Part shown: in pieces, positions 27,840 through 38,786 of the stretch
Position numbering within the stretch: the stretch's first letter is position 1
How the letters are laid out: the number at the start of each line of letters is the position of its first letter
Origin: an uncultured Pelagibacteraceae bacterium
Lineage (GTDB): Bacteria > Pseudomonadota > Alphaproteobacteria > Pelagibacterales > Pelagibacteraceae
Reading direction: 5' to 3'
Length of the DNA stretch: 64,000 nt
Assembly (NCBI GenBank): GCA_902611145.1
Contig: CACLYO010000003.1
Coordinates: forward strand, 1 to 64,000
The notes under the pieces: generated by a model
Databases searched by the model: none
What the model saw: the letters and a program-made list of their open reading frames with translations, nothing else
Told to the model about the DNA's origin: nothing
Translations under genes and position numbers: made by a program

Positions 27840-28907
27840 ATGAGCAAAAAAAAAATAAAATTTATAATTTTTTTTATAACATTTTTTGTTTATAAAACTT
27901 CATTATTTACAATGGAAAATAAACCTTATCATCATTTGTCAGATGGAACTTTTAGAAATCCTGAGGGATCTCCAATGAGGGATATGAAATTTAATTGGAG
28001 CTATAAAATATTTAATGAAGAGAAAAAGAAACTGGATATGAATATTCCAATAGACCATGTCATAGAAAAAGAAAAAGTGCTTAAATCTTTAAAAGAAAAT
28101 CAAAATAACGATTACATATTCTGGATTGGCCATGCAACATTTTTAATAAAGTTGGGAAACACAACTATTATCACTGATCCAGTGTTTGAAAAAAATATGG
28201 GACCTTTAATATTTGGGCCTAAAAGATTTGTTGATCCAGCAATAAATTTAGATGAATTACCAAAAATTGATTTATTTCTTTTAACTCATAACCACTATGA
28301 TCATTTGAGTACTAGAACAATTCAAAGATTCCCGTACAAAAATGCTAAAGTTGCTACTGCCTTAAAACTTGGAAAATATTTTACAAAAAATGGTTTTAAT
28401 GACGTCGCAGAGTTAGATTGGTATGACGAAATAAAAGTAAATGATATCAAAATAACATTTGTACCAGCAGTACATTGGTCAAAAAGAAGCCTTTGGGATA
28501 CCAACAAAACTTTATGGGGTAGCTTTTTAATTGAATACAAAGATAAAAAATTTTTCTTTGCTTGTGATACTGGTTATGGAGGAATCTATAAAGAACTTGG
28601 TGAAAAATATGGACCTATTGACTTAACTTTTATAAATATTGGAGCTTATAATTTTTATCCTATGGCTCCTAAAAAAGATAAATCAATTTATCATACTAAC
28701 CCTGAAGAAGCTCTTAATATAGGACAAGATTTAAAAAGTAAAAAAGTGTTAGGCATGCATTGGGGAACAGTTGTTTTATCTTTAGAACCAATTATGGAGC
28801 CTGGAAAAAGGTTTAAAAATTCCTCTAACCAGTATGGTTACCATCCGGATGATGTAATTATTTTTAAAATTGGTCAAATAGAACCACTAACAAAAATATT
28901 AAAATGA
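27840..28907 (+). CDS. MBL-fold metallo-hydrolase (NAPE-PLD/UlaG-like)
   Basis: DYIFWIGHATFLIKLGNTTIITDPVF, LFLLTHNHYDHLS (HxHxDH), FVPAVHWSKR, FACDTGYGG. Confidence 0.88.
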   Translation: MSKKKIKFIIFFITFFVYKTSLFTMENKPYHHLSDGTFRNPEGSPMRDMKFNWSYKIFNEEKKKLDMNIPIDHVIEKEKVLKSLKENQNNDYIFWIGHATFLIKLGNTTIITDPVFEKNMGPLIFGPKRFVDPAINLDELPKIDLFLLTHNHYDHLSTRTIQRFPYKNAKVATALKLGKYFTKNGFNDVAELDWYDEIKVNDIKITFVPAVHWSKRSLWDTNKTLWGSFLIEYKDKKFFFACDTGYGGIYKELGEKYGPIDLTFINIGAYNFYPMAPKKDKSIYHTNPEEALNIGQDLKSKKVLGMHWGTVVLSLEPIMEPGKRFKNSSNQYGYHPDDVIIFKIGQIEPLTKILK

Positions 28908-29365
28908 AATCTTTAGAAGGAAATTTTGACAATCCTAAAGTAGATGAATTATTAAAAAAACATTTTATCGAATTAAGGTCAGTTTCTCCGGAAGGAAGCA
29001 CGCATGTTCTAGATATAAAAGGTCTTAAAGACTCATCAATAAAATTTTGGAGTTTGTGGGAAAATGATGAGTTAATTGGATGCGGAGCTTTAAAATTTCT
29101 AAATGATGAACATGGTGAATTTAAATCGATAAGATTAGCTGAAAAATTTAGAAGAAAAGGAAATGGTATTAAAATAATCAAGCATCTTATAGATGAGGCT
29201 AAAAAATTAAGTATAAAAAAAATAAGCTTAGAAACTGGCGCTGGTGAATTCTTTAAACCTGCACGAGAATTATTTGTTTTGTGTGGATTTAAAGTTTGTA
29301 AACCTTTTGCTCACTATAAAGAAGATATTAACTCCGTATATATGGATTTAACAATTAATAATTAG
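28904..29365 (+). CDS. GNAT-family N-acetyltransferase
   Basis: LIGCGALKFLNDEHGEFKSIRLAEKFRRKGNGIKIIKHLIDEAKKL. Confidence 0.9.
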   Translation: MKSLEGNFDNPKVDELLKKHFIELRSVSPEGSTHVLDIKGLKDSSIKFWSLWENDELIGCGALKFLNDEHGEFKSIRLAEKFRRKGNGIKIIKHLIDEAKKLSIKKISLETGAGEFFKPARELFVLCGFKVCKPFAHYKEDINSVYMDLTINN

Positions 29366-29379
29366 TTATACTTTATTAA

Positions 29380-29751
29380 TTAAAAGAGTATGAATTGATC
29401 TTCTAAGTTTAAATTTACCACTTTCTCAGACTTTTTTTCAATTTTAGAAGGTAGAAAATTTTCTTTTTTTATTTTTAAGGATTTTTTAACATTATCAATG
29501 TTGTCTGCAAAAATAAGGTTCAAATTTCCATCAAATTCATCATTAGGATCAAAAAAATTGGTCACATGTTCAATTGGCGTTTTTCCTGTTGTGCTATGTA
29601 TAATTTTATTAGTGGAGTAAGATAGACTAGCTTGATAAACGTTCCCTGTAGTTCCTACAGATATAGCTGGGCCTAAAAACGCAGTAGCTTCAATACAGCC
29701 ATTTAATGTTGTTAAACCAAATAACAAAAAAAATAATTTTTTAATTTTCAA
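29380..29751 (-). CDS. Putative lipoprotein of unknown function
   Basis: Signal with lipobox-like LTTLNGC at N-terminus; hydrophobic AFLGPAISVGTTGN. Confidence 0.6.
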   Translation of the reverse strand: MKIKKLFFLLFGLTTLNGCIEATAFLGPAISVGTTGNVYQASLSYSTNKIIHSTTGKTPIEHVTNFFDPNDEFDGNLNLIFADNIDNVKKSLKIKKENFLPSKIEKKSEKVVNLNLEDQFILF

Positions 29752-29860
29752 AGATTCGCTCCAATATTTTGGTACAGCTAATTAAATTTGAAAACAATAA
29801 TGTAATTTAATTTACTAACAGTTTTATTAATTAAACCTATGCTTGAATTTAATGAATTGA

Positions 29861-30448
29861 CTAAATATTTTTATAACCAAACTCTAAACAAGCATCTGTT
29901 ACCGAATGATATAAAGATTCTCCAAAGCTTCTAAGAGCAAATAATCTTATTTTTGTTGGGTTATCATAAATAATGTCTATTGTAATTGTAATTCCATTAA
30001 ATACAGAATTTATACAAATATTTTTCTCAATTTCGTTAAAATTAAATGGACATCCTTTTTTTAATACTTCTATTGAATTTTTGCCCTCTAATTCAATTAT
30101 TGCTCTTGAATGTGATAAATCAGTAACAGCAAAATCACTATCTTTAAAATCATTTTGTATATTTTTTAAAATTTCCTTTTTTTTTGAGATTAATAACCAG
30201 TTATTAGGTCCAGCCCATAAAATTCTTGTATCTTTATTGCTAGTTACTTTAAGCGGCTCGCTGCTTAAATTAAGCCCATCAATCGTTATCTCTTTTAAAG
30301 AAACATTTGATTTTTTATATTGCACTACCTGAGCTATTAATAAATTCTTTATTTCAGAAATTTTAATTAAATCTTTTTGTTCTTTAGATTCATGTTCGCC
30401 AAAAAGGCCTTTTTTATGAAAATTTTCTAATACAGATATTGATGTCAT
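29861..30448 (-). CDS. Sarcosine oxidase/N-methylglutamate dehydrogenase gamma-type subunit
   Basis: RILWAGPNNWLLIS, FAVTDLSHSRAIIELEGKNSIEVLKKGCPFN, RLFALRSFGESLYHSVTDA; last gene of soxBDAG-type set. Confidence 0.8.
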   Translation of the reverse strand: MTSISVLENFHKKGLFGEHESKEQKDLIKISEIKNLLIAQVVQYKKSNVSLKEITIDGLNLSSEPLKVTSNKDTRILWAGPNNWLLISKKKEILKNIQNDFKDSDFAVTDLSHSRAIIELEGKNSIEVLKKGCPFNFNEIEKNICINSVFNGITITIDIIYDNPTKIRLFALRSFGESLYHSVTDACLEFGYKNI

Positions 30449-33441
30449 GATCTTACTCTTTCTCCTTTTGGATCCACATAATGAGATGAAACAATTTCAA
30501 CAGGTATTGATTTATTCTTTACTGGGCATAAAGCAAACAACTTTTTTCCAATCATATTTTTTCCATCCTTTAGAATAGCAAGTGAGAAAGGATTGTTATA
30601 CTCAACACTCCAACACGAAGCAGAAATATGACCTAGTTTTGGATTTGGTAGTATTGCATTTGCGTCTTTAACTAAATGGGATCCTTCTGGAATACTTGTT
30701 TTTTTATCAAGCGGAACAACACCGACCACTTTTTGTCTATCTTTTGCTATAAATGCCTTTCTATTTAAAGATCTTTTACCAATAAAATCTTTCTTTTTAC
30801 TAACCAATCCATCTAAACCATTATCATAAGGAATCGTTCTGCCATCTAATTCTGATCCTGCAACATGTCCCATCTCTATTCTTAATGTGGATAAAGCTTC
30901 AGTTCCATATGGTTGAATTGCAAATTCTTTACCTATTTCAATTATTTTTTCCCACATAAAATTACCATTGTCAGACTCAACATTTACTTCATAAGCAAGT
31001 TCTCCTGAAAAAGAAATTCTAAAAATTCTTGCTGGAATACCAAATAAGTTGCTTTCTAAATATCCCATAAATGGCAAACCTTCATTCGAAACATTTATAT
31101 CAGGAAATAATTTTTGTAATAAATTTCTTGATTTTGGTCCAGCTATAGCGGCTCCAGCCCACTGTTCAGTAGTTGAGACAACATTTACATTTAATTCTGG
31201 CCAAACTATTTGTAAATAATATTCCAAATGAGATAAAACATTTGCAGCTTGTGCGGTAGTAGTGGTCATGTGATAGTGATGTTCTGAAATTCTTGTTGTT
31301 GTTCCATCATCCATTACTATTCCGTCTTCTCTTAGCATAACTCCGTATCTTGCTTTTCCGACCGGTAACTTTAACCAAGCATTTGTATAAACTCTATTTA
31401 AAAATTCTGCTGCGTCAGGACCTTTTACATCAATTTTTCCTAATGTAGTTACATCACAGACTCCAACATTTTTTCTTACATTTTCAGCTTCTCTTTTTGA
31501 AGCTTCAAACAAACCTTCATTACCTTTTTTATAATATCTTGGTCTTAACCAAATGCCAGCATCAACAAAAACAGCATTATGTTTTTCATGCCATGAATGC
31601 ATCGGTGATTTTCTTGTTGGTTTAGAATGTTTACCAATTTCTCTTCCGACAATTGCACCAATAGAAACAGGAGTATAAGGCGGTCTAAACGTTGTATGTC
31701 CTACAGAAGGTACTATTTTATTTTCGATACTTGAAACAAGCTGTAATCCATTAAGGTTACTTGTTTTTCCTTGGTCAGTTGCCATTCCTAAAGTTGTATA
31801 CCTTTTTACATGTTCTATTGATCTGTATCCTTCTCTAATAGCAAGCTCCACATCAGAAACTGTTACATCGTTTTGAAAATCTAAAAATCTTTTATAATTT
31901 TTTTCTTTTGGAAGTGGAACGCACCAAAATTTATCATGTTGAGTAAATTTTTTTTCAGAAACTTGGGGGACTGAAATTTTATTATCTTTATTTGTTATTT
32001 TTTTTGATATTTCATGACCTTTTTCAAACGCTGTTATTAAAGTTTTCTCTAAGGAAAATATTCCATTAGCGGAGCCAACTGTTGTTTCATTTTGTTTTGA
32101 TTTACCTGGAACAAAGGCATCTATTTCTTCATTAAATTTAGTTTTATTACCTGATTGAGAAGCTAAATGTATTGTTGGAGTCCAAAATCCTGAAACACAT
32201 ATACAGTCACAGTTTATATTTTCAATTTTACCCAAGTCTTTTTTATCTTCAGAAATATTTGCTATTTCAGCAAAATTTACTTTTTTATAACCTTTCGCAG
32301 CAACTACCACATAAGAAAATTTCATTTCGATTCCCATATTTTTTGCTTCACTAATTATTTCAGACTCTGGATTTTTTCTTGTGTCTAATATTATTGGGTT
32401 AATATTATTTTTTTTAAATTCGATTGCAGTTTCGTACGCACTATCATTGTTTGTAAATATTAAAGGTTTTTTACCAACTAAAACTCCATAAACTTTTAAA
32501 TATTCCTTAGCTGCAGATGCTAAAACTACTCCCGGAGTATCGTTGTTTCCAAAAACAATTGGTCTTTCTATTGATCCGGTTGAAATTATAACTTCTTTTG
32601 CTCTAATGTACCAAAGTCTTTGTTTTGGAGTATATTTTTTTGATTTTGGTAAATGATCACTTAATCTTTCTGACATAACAAGCATATTATGATCGTAGTA
32701 GCCAAAAACTTGAGCTCTATTTTTTACTGTCACATTAGGCATTTCTTTAAGTTCAGCTATTATATTGTCTGCCCAATCTTTTCCATTTTGATTTCCAATA
32801 CTCACTTCACTGGTTAATAAACTTCCACCAAATCTTGATTTATCTTCAGCTAATATTACTCTTGCGCCATTTTTTGCTGCAGCATATGCACTTGCCAAAC
32901 CAGAAGGGCCCGAACCAGTAATTAATAAATCACAATATTCATATTTGTGTTCGTATCTTTCATTGTCATGTTTTGTAGATACCACCCCAAATCCGGCTGC
33001 CTTTCTAATAAATGGCTCGTAAATTTTGTACCAAAAACTTTTTGGCCACATAAATGTTTTGTAATAAAAACCTGCTGGAAGAAATTTATTCAAAAAATTA
33101 TTTATTGCTCCAATATCAAAATTTACACTTGGCCAACAATTTAAACTTTTTGCTTCTAATCCTTCAAAAAGTTCTTGCTCGGTCGCTCTAACATTTGGTT
33201 CTGTTTCGTTATTTCTATATAATTGAACCATAGCATATGGTTCATCTACTCCTGCTCCAAAGAAACCTCTTGGCCTATGATACTTAAAACTTCTTCCAAT
33301 AAGATGAACGCCATTTGCAATTAATGCAGAGGCAAGTGTGTCCCCCTCGTAACCAAAATATTTTTTGCCATTAAATTTAAAAGAAATTTTTTTGTCTCTA
33401 TTAACTAAACCTATTTTATCTAATCTAAATTCTTCTGACAT
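30445..33441 (-). CDS. Sarcosine oxidase/N-methylglutamate dehydrogenase alpha-type subunit (998 aa)
   Basis: FKFNGKKYFGYEGDTLASALIANGVHLIGRSFKYHRPRG, CDLLITGSGPSGLASAYAAAKNGARVILAED, C-terminal GcvT domain FSGELAYEVNV. Confidence 0.93.
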   Translation of the reverse strand: MSEEFRLDKIGLVNRDKKISFKFNGKKYFGYEGDTLASALIANGVHLIGRSFKYHRPRGFFGAGVDEPYAMVQLYRNNETEPNVRATEQELFEGLEAKSLNCWPSVNFDIGAINNFLNKFLPAGFYYKTFMWPKSFWYKIYEPFIRKAAGFGVVSTKHDNERYEHKYEYCDLLITGSGPSGLASAYAAAKNGARVILAEDKSRFGGSLLTSEVSIGNQNGKDWADNIIAELKEMPNVTVKNRAQVFGYYDHNMLVMSERLSDHLPKSKKYTPKQRLWYIRAKEVIISTGSIERPIVFGNNDTPGVVLASAAKEYLKVYGVLVGKKPLIFTNNDSAYETAIEFKKNNINPIILDTRKNPESEIISEAKNMGIEMKFSYVVVAAKGYKKVNFAEIANISEDKKDLGKIENINCDCICVSGFWTPTIHLASQSGNKTKFNEEIDAFVPGKSKQNETTVGSANGIFSLEKTLITAFEKGHEISKKITNKDNKISVPQVSEKKFTQHDKFWCVPLPKEKNYKRFLDFQNDVTVSDVELAIREGYRSIEHVKRYTTLGMATDQGKTSNLNGLQLVSSIENKIVPSVGHTTFRPPYTPVSIGAIVGREIGKHSKPTRKSPMHSWHEKHNAVFVDAGIWLRPRYYKKGNEGLFEASKREAENVRKNVGVCDVTTLGKIDVKGPDAAEFLNRVYTNAWLKLPVGKARYGVMLREDGIVMDDGTTTRISEHHYHMTTTTAQAANVLSHLEYYLQIVWPELNVNVVSTTEQWAGAAIAGPKSRNLLQKLFPDINVSNEGLPFMGYLESNLFGIPARIFRISFSGELAYEVNVESDNGNFMWEKIIEIGKEFAIQPYGTEALSTLRIEMGHVAGSELDGRTIPYDNGLDGLVSKKKDFIGKRSLNRKAFIAKDRQKVVGVVPLDKKTSIPEGSHLVKDANAILPNPKLGHISASCWSVEYNNPFSLAILKDGKNMIGKKLFALCPVKNKSIPVEIVSSHYVDPKGERVRS

Positions 33442-33443
33442 AA

Positions 33444-33710
33444 CTAAATATCTTCATTAACTTTTGATGTTTTAAAAATTTCGTGTGTTGCTGTATCTCT
33501 TTCAACTTTAATCCATTGTCTACATCCTGAAATATGATGCCAAAGCTCTACGTGTTTTCCTCTTGGACTTTTTCTTAAATATACAAAAGTATCCCACTCT
33601 TTATCTGACACTTCTTTGTTTAAATCAGGTCTTTTAACTGTTCCATCTCCACCATATGAAAATTCATTTTGTGATCTTAATCCGCAGTGTGGACATTTAA
33701 TATGTAGCAT
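33444..33710 (-). CDS. Sarcosine oxidase/N-methylglutamate dehydrogenase delta-type subunit
   Basis: HIKCPHCGLRSQNEFSYGGDG, WHHISGCRQWIKVERDTATHEI (zinc Cys, SoxD motifs). Confidence 0.92.
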   Translation of the reverse strand: MLHIKCPHCGLRSQNEFSYGGDGTVKRPDLNKEVSDKEWDTFVYLRKSPRGKHVELWHHISGCRQWIKVERDTATHEIFKTSKVNEDI

Positions 33711-34967
33711 TTATGAAATCCAAGTTTTTGTACCAAGGCCTTTTTCATCAATTAAATTACCGGTGTTAAATCTATTTAAACTAAATCCAGCATTTAATTC
33801 ATGAACTCTATCTTGAGCTATTGTGTGAGCAAAGGTCCAACCCGACACGGGTGTTGCTTTAAAACCTCCATAACACCAACCACAATTTAAATATAATCCA
33901 TCGATATGAGTTTTATCTATGATTGGAGAACCATCCATAGACATATCCATGATACCTCCCCAAGTTCTTAACATTTTAAGTTTACTTAGAAATGGAAGCA
34001 TTGCGATTCCTTCTGTTAAGACATGTTGTAAAGTTGGTAAATTTCCTCTTTGAGCATAACTATTGTATCCATCCAAATCTCCACCCATTACCATTTCTCC
34101 TTTGTCAGATTGACTACAATAAAAATGTCCAGCGCCAAAAGTAACAACATGATCTAATATTGGCTTAATTGGTTCTGAAACACACGCTTGTAACAAATGA
34201 GTTTCTATTGGCAAAGTTATGTTTAGCATTTCAGCAAGAATAGATGTGCTTCCTGCTACACACAAACCAATTTTTTTTGCTTTAATATTTCCCCTTGATG
34301 TTTTTATTCCTTTTATTTTTCCATTAGCTACATCAAATCCAGTTACTTCACAGTGTTGAATAATGTCTACTCCCATTGAGTCTGCTTGTCTTGCATAACC
34401 CCAAGCAACTGCATCATGTCTAGCAGTTCCTCCGCTTGGCTGCATTAAGCCACCAAAAATTGGAAATCTTACATTTTCAGAAAAATCTAACATTGGAACT
34501 AATTTTTTTACTTCTTCTCTTCCTAAAAGCACGGCATCAATTCCATTTAATCTCATAGAATTTCCTCTTCTTGTATAAGCATTCATTTGTGCATCTGAAT
34601 GAGCAAGATTAATTATTCCTCTTGGAGAATACATCACATTAAAATTTAGATCCTGACTCATACTTCTCCATAAATCCATACCTTTTTCATAGAACATACC
34701 ATTTTCATCGTGCATATAATTTGATCTAAGGATTGTTGTATTTCTTCCAACATTGCCTCCGCCTATCCATCCTTTTTCAATGATAGCGACATTTGTAATA
34801 TTATGTTCTTTGGCAAGATAATAAGCAGTAGCCAAACCATGGCCTCCACCCCCTATAATTATAACTTCATACTCAGCTTTTGGAGTTGGATCTTTCCAAG
34901 CTACTTCCCAATCTTTATGACCTTTGAAAGCATTTTTTATAAGGCTGAATACAGAATATTTTTGCAT
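33711..34967 (-). CDS. Sarcosine oxidase/N-methylglutamate dehydrogenase beta-type subunit
   Basis: YEVIIIGGGGHGLATAYYLAKEHNITNVAIIEKGWIGGGNVGRNTTILRSNY. Confidence 0.93.
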   Translation of the reverse strand: MQKYSVFSLIKNAFKGHKDWEVAWKDPTPKAEYEVIIIGGGGHGLATAYYLAKEHNITNVAIIEKGWIGGGNVGRNTTILRSNYMHDENGMFYEKGMDLWRSMSQDLNFNVMYSPRGIINLAHSDAQMNAYTRRGNSMRLNGIDAVLLGREEVKKLVPMLDFSENVRFPIFGGLMQPSGGTARHDAVAWGYARQADSMGVDIIQHCEVTGFDVANGKIKGIKTSRGNIKAKKIGLCVAGSTSILAEMLNITLPIETHLLQACVSEPIKPILDHVVTFGAGHFYCSQSDKGEMVMGGDLDGYNSYAQRGNLPTLQHVLTEGIAMLPFLSKLKMLRTWGGIMDMSMDGSPIIDKTHIDGLYLNCGWCYGGFKATPVSGWTFAHTIAQDRVHELNAGFSLNRFNTGNLIDEKGLGTKTWIS

Positions 34968-35061
34968 ATTATATTTTTTTAAGTGTAATTTATTTCTTTA
35001 AAAATTAAATAATAAAGTATAGAAATCTCAACCATAATTACAAACTTTAATAAGATTGAAA

Positions 35062-36750
35062 ATGGACGCAGTCAAATCTGATATTGAGATAGCTAGAAAA
35101 GCAAAAATGCGTCCTATTAAGGATATTTTAGCTAAAATTAAAGTACCAGACTCAAATAAAGCTTTCAGTCCTATGGGACGTCATATTGCAAAAATCAATT
35201 TAGAATACCTTGAAACTATAAAAAATAAAAAAGATGGTAACTTAATTTTAGTAACTGCAATAACTCCAACTCCAGCAGGTGAAGGTAAGACTACAGTATC
35301 TGTGGGTTTAAGTGATGGGTTAAATAAAATTGGAAAAAAATCGATAGTTTGTTTGAGAGAACCAAGTCTTGGTCCTTCTTTTGGCATGAAAGGTGGTGCG
35401 GCCGGCGGTGGTTATTCTCAAGTTGTGCCAATGGAACAAATAAATTTACATTTTACTGGTGATTTTCATGCAATAACTTCAGCTCACAATCTTTTATCTG
35501 CATTAATAGATAATCATATTTATTGGGGCAATAAACTTGATATTGATGATAAAAAAATTGTTTGGAAAAGAGTTATGGATATGAATGATCGTGCTTTAAG
35601 GGCAATAAATATAAATACAAAAGGTGCATCTAAAAATTTTCCAAGAGAAGATGGTTTTGATATTACGGTAGCCTCTGAAGTAATGGCTATATTCTGTTTA
35701 TCCAATAATTTAAAAGACCTTGAAAAAAAAATTGGAAATATAACTATAGCTTACAAAAAAAATGGAAAACCAATTTATGCAAAAGATTTAAATGCTCAAG
35801 GTCCTATGACTGTATTGTTAAAAGAAGCAATAAGACCAAATGTAACTCAAACATTAGAAAATAATCCAGCTTTTATTCATGGAGGTCCTTTTGCAAATAT
35901 AGCACACGGGTGTAATTCGGTTATAGCAACTAAATCAGCATTAAAATTATCAGACTATGTAGTAACTGAAGCTGGTTTTGGTGCAGATCTTGGTGCCGAA
36001 AAATTTCTAGATATTAAATGCAGAAAAGCAAATCTAAAACCAAGTTGTGTTGTAATAGTTGCTACAGTTAGAGCTTTAAAAATGCATGGTGGTGTTGAAA
36101 AAGAAGATTTAAAAAAAGAAAATATACACGCTGTAAAAAAAGGATTGGTTAACCTTGAAAGACATATAAATAATATCAAAAAGTTTGGAATAAACCCTGT
36201 TGTTGCTATAAATCATTTTGTATTAGACACCAAAGCTGAAATTAAAATTATATCTAATTTTTGTAAAAATATACATGTAGAAGTCAGTGAATGTACTCAT
36301 TGGGCAAATGGTGGTAAAGGCACAAAGGATTTAGCAAAAAAAGTTGTAGAAACATGTAAAAAATCAAAAAAAAATAATTTCAAATTTTTATATAATGAAA
36401 AAGAAACTTTGTGGAATAAGATAGAAACAATAGCTAAAGAAATTTATAAAGCGAGCAAAATTACAGCAGATGAAAAGGTTAAAGAAGAACTAATTAAATT
36501 TGAAAAAAATGGTTATGGAAAACTACCAGTTTGTATTGCAAAAACTCAGTACAGTTTTTCGGTAGATCCAAAACTAAAAGGAGCGCCTTCAAATCATGAA
36601 ATTCCAATTAGAGAAGTAAGACTTTCATCTGGAGCTGAATTTATAGTAGTTGTTTGTGGATCAATTATGACTATGCCAGGTTTGCCGAGAGTTCCTGCGG
36701 CAAATTCTATAAAAATAAATAATAAAGGTGAGATTGATGGATTATTTTAA
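35062..36750 (+). CDS. fhs: Formate-tetrahydrofolate ligase
   Basis: [83 protein letters not shown]; likely ATG at 35062. Confidence 0.97.
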   Translation: MDAVKSDIEIARKAKMRPIKDILAKIKVPDSNKAFSPMGRHIAKINLEYLETIKNKKDGNLILVTAITPTPAGEGKTTVSVGLSDGLNKIGKKSIVCLREPSLGPSFGMKGGAAGGGYSQVVPMEQINLHFTGDFHAITSAHNLLSALIDNHIYWGNKLDIDDKKIVWKRVMDMNDRALRAININTKGASKNFPREDGFDITVASEVMAIFCLSNNLKDLEKKIGNITIAYKKNGKPIYAKDLNAQGPMTVLLKEAIRPNVTQTLENNPAFIHGGPFANIAHGCNSVIATKSALKLSDYVVTEAGFGADLGAEKFLDIKCRKANLKPSCVVIVATVRALKMHGGVEKEDLKKENIHAVKKGLVNLERHINNIKKFGINPVVAINHFVLDTKAEIKIISNFCKNIHVEVSECTHWANGGKGTKDLAKKVVETCKKSKKNNFKFLYNEKETLWNKIETIAKEIYKASKITADEKVKEELIKFEKNGYGKLPVCIAKTQYSFSVDPKLKGAPSNHEIPIREVRLSSGAEFIVVVCGSIMTMPGLPRVPAANSIKINNKGEIDGLF

Positions 36751-37551
36751 TTAAGCAGCCGATTTTAAATAATTTAACCAATTTTTTAACTCTAACATTC
36801 TAGAATCTTTTTCTGAAACTTTAATTTCTTTTTCAATAAAATTTATGTGATCTTGTATTTCCTTTTCATCTTTAAAACATTTTCTCACATTTATTAATCT
36901 ATCTTTTCTAAACTTAATTAAAGTAATCATTTTATGATATGTAATTTCTGGATGATACTGCAATCCCCACACATCGCTAATCCCCGATTTAAAGTGGATA
37001 CTTTGTATTTTGTTGATTTTATTTGATGCTAAATGAGTTGCTCCTTTTGGTAGGGTAACCACTTCATCAAAATTAAAAGCTGGTGAGTTAAATTTTTTAT
37101 TTTTTGATTTATACAATGGATGACTTAAACCGTTTTCATTAATTTCTATATCTTTAGCTATACCTATATGAGCACCATTAGATGATTTTTTAACTTCACC
37201 ACCGGCCGCTGTGACTGCAACCTGCATTCCCCAGCATATTGCTAAAATATTTTTAATATTCTTAAAACATTCTTTCATAAAAGAAATTTGTCTTCGAATT
37301 TCAATACAGTCATTATAAATATTTAAGCTGCTTCCTCCCCAAATTAATCCCTGATATTTTTTAATATTTGGTAATATTTTATCAAAACTTTTTTCTGCAC
37401 ATGGGTTAAAAACGTCGATGTTTAAATCATTAGTATAATATGAAAGACTTTCCTTTAAACTTTCTGCATGAGTTGGAATTCCTGAATTTTTAAAATTTTC
37501 ATTCTCCTTTTGCAAGTTTCCTTCGACAACTAATAAATTTAAATTGTTCAT
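36751..37551 (-). CDS. Type 1 glutamine amidotransferase
   Basis: LAICWGMQVAVTAAGGEVKKS (catalytic Cys) and WGLQYHPEITY (His-Glu). Confidence 0.85.
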   Translation of the reverse strand: MNNLNLLVVEGNLQKENENFKNSGIPTHAESLKESLSYYTNDLNIDVFNPCAEKSFDKILPNIKKYQGLIWGGSSLNIYNDCIEIRRQISFMKECFKNIKNILAICWGMQVAVTAAGGEVKKSSNGAHIGIAKDIEINENGLSHPLYKSKNKKFNSPAFNFDEVVTLPKGATHLASNKINKIQSIHFKSGISDVWGLQYHPEITYHKMITLIKFRKDRLINVRKCFKDEKEIQDHINFIEKEIKVSEKDSRMLELKNWLNYLKSAA

Positions 37552-38708
37552 TAAAATAATTTTCCAGATATGCTATGTTCGTATAAAATTTTCATATCGT
37601 CAATCGTCAATTTCTTTGGATTGGTGCCGGTAGATGGGTCTTCTAAGGCCATTTTTGATAGTTGATCTAAATTAATTTTTTTTACATCAATAACTTCTGA
37701 AATTTTATGTGGAATATTAAGTTTCTTTCTCAAGTCTAAGACCCAGTTTAAAAAACTTTGAAAGTTTTTTTCCAAATTAAGATAATCACAAATTGAAATA
37801 ATTCTATCTTCTATTAAAGTTTTATTAAAAGTGAGAACATAGGGCATAAAAATTGCATTTGATAAACCATGATGAACATTAAATTGTGCATTTATAGGAT
37901 GACTTAAAGAATGAATTGCACCTAAACCTTTTTGAAAGGATGTTGAGCCCATACTTGCTGCTGCTAATAAATCTGCTCTTGCCTCTAAATCTTTTCCATC
38001 ATTTACTGCTTTTATTAATGATTTTTTTATTAATTTCATTCCTTCGATTGCTATACCGTTTGCCATTGGATGGAAACCAGGCGCACAAAAAGCTTCTAGA
38101 TTATGTGCTAAAGCATCCATTCCTGTAGCAGCTGTTAATCTTGGAGATAGATTAACTGTTAAAACTGGATCTAAAATAACAACTGAAGGTAAAAATTTTG
38201 GATGAAAAATAATTTTCTTTACTCCTGTTTTTTTATTAATAATTGCTGAGGCACGTCCAGTTTCGGAACCGGTACCAGCTGTAGTGGGAACAGCAATAAT
38301 TGGAGTTATATTTTTTTCATTTGCTCTTTTCCAGTTATCTCCTATATCTTCGAAATCCCATATAGGTCTAGTCTGTGCTGACATAAAAGCTATAGCTTTA
38401 CCAACATCTAACCCGCTACCTCCTCCAAAAGCAATAACTCCATCACATTTATTTTTTTTAAATTCTAAAACCCCTTCTTCCACATTTTCTCCTAAAGGAT
38501 TTCCCGAAAAATTTGAAAAAATAGCCAAATTACTAAATTTTTTTTTAACCTCTGAAATAATAGTTTTAGTCATTTCAAGATTTATAAGATCCTTATCTGT
38601 TACAAATAATGGACTTAAAATTTTCAAATTTTTACAAGCCTCCGGTAAATCTTTAATTCTATCTTCTCCTACCCATATAGAAGTGGGGTAATTCCAATTA
38701 GTTTTCAT
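37551..38708 (-). CDS. Iron-containing alcohol dehydrogenase
   Basis: VIAFGGGSGLDVGKAIAFM, AVPTTAGTGSETGRASAI, HSLSHPINAQFNVHHGLSNAIFMPYVL. Confidence 0.92.
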   Translation of the reverse strand: MKTNWNYPTSIWVGEDRIKDLPEACKNLKILSPLFVTDKDLINLEMTKTIISEVKKKFSNLAIFSNFSGNPLGENVEEGVLEFKKNKCDGVIAFGGGSGLDVGKAIAFMSAQTRPIWDFEDIGDNWKRANEKNITPIIAVPTTAGTGSETGRASAIINKKTGVKKIIFHPKFLPSVVILDPVLTVNLSPRLTAATGMDALAHNLEAFCAPGFHPMANGIAIEGMKLIKKSLIKAVNDGKDLEARADLLAAASMGSTSFQKGLGAIHSLSHPINAQFNVHHGLSNAIFMPYVLTFNKTLIEDRIISICDYLNLEKNFQSFLNWVLDLRKKLNIPHKISEVIDVKKINLDQLSKMALEDPSTGTNPKKLTIDDMKILYEHSISGKLF

Positions 38709-38786
38709 AATAAAATATTATTGTAATTTTTACTTTTTTGTTAGTAAAATACATTTATAAATTTGTTTTTACATGGGGAAAACTCA

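Noticed and set aside
36751-37551. Homoserine O-succinyltransferase (MetA) call
   Set aside because: Class I amidotransferase motifs CWGMQ and YHPE fit a GMP-synthase-type glutamine amidotransferase better; MetA-specific features not evident.
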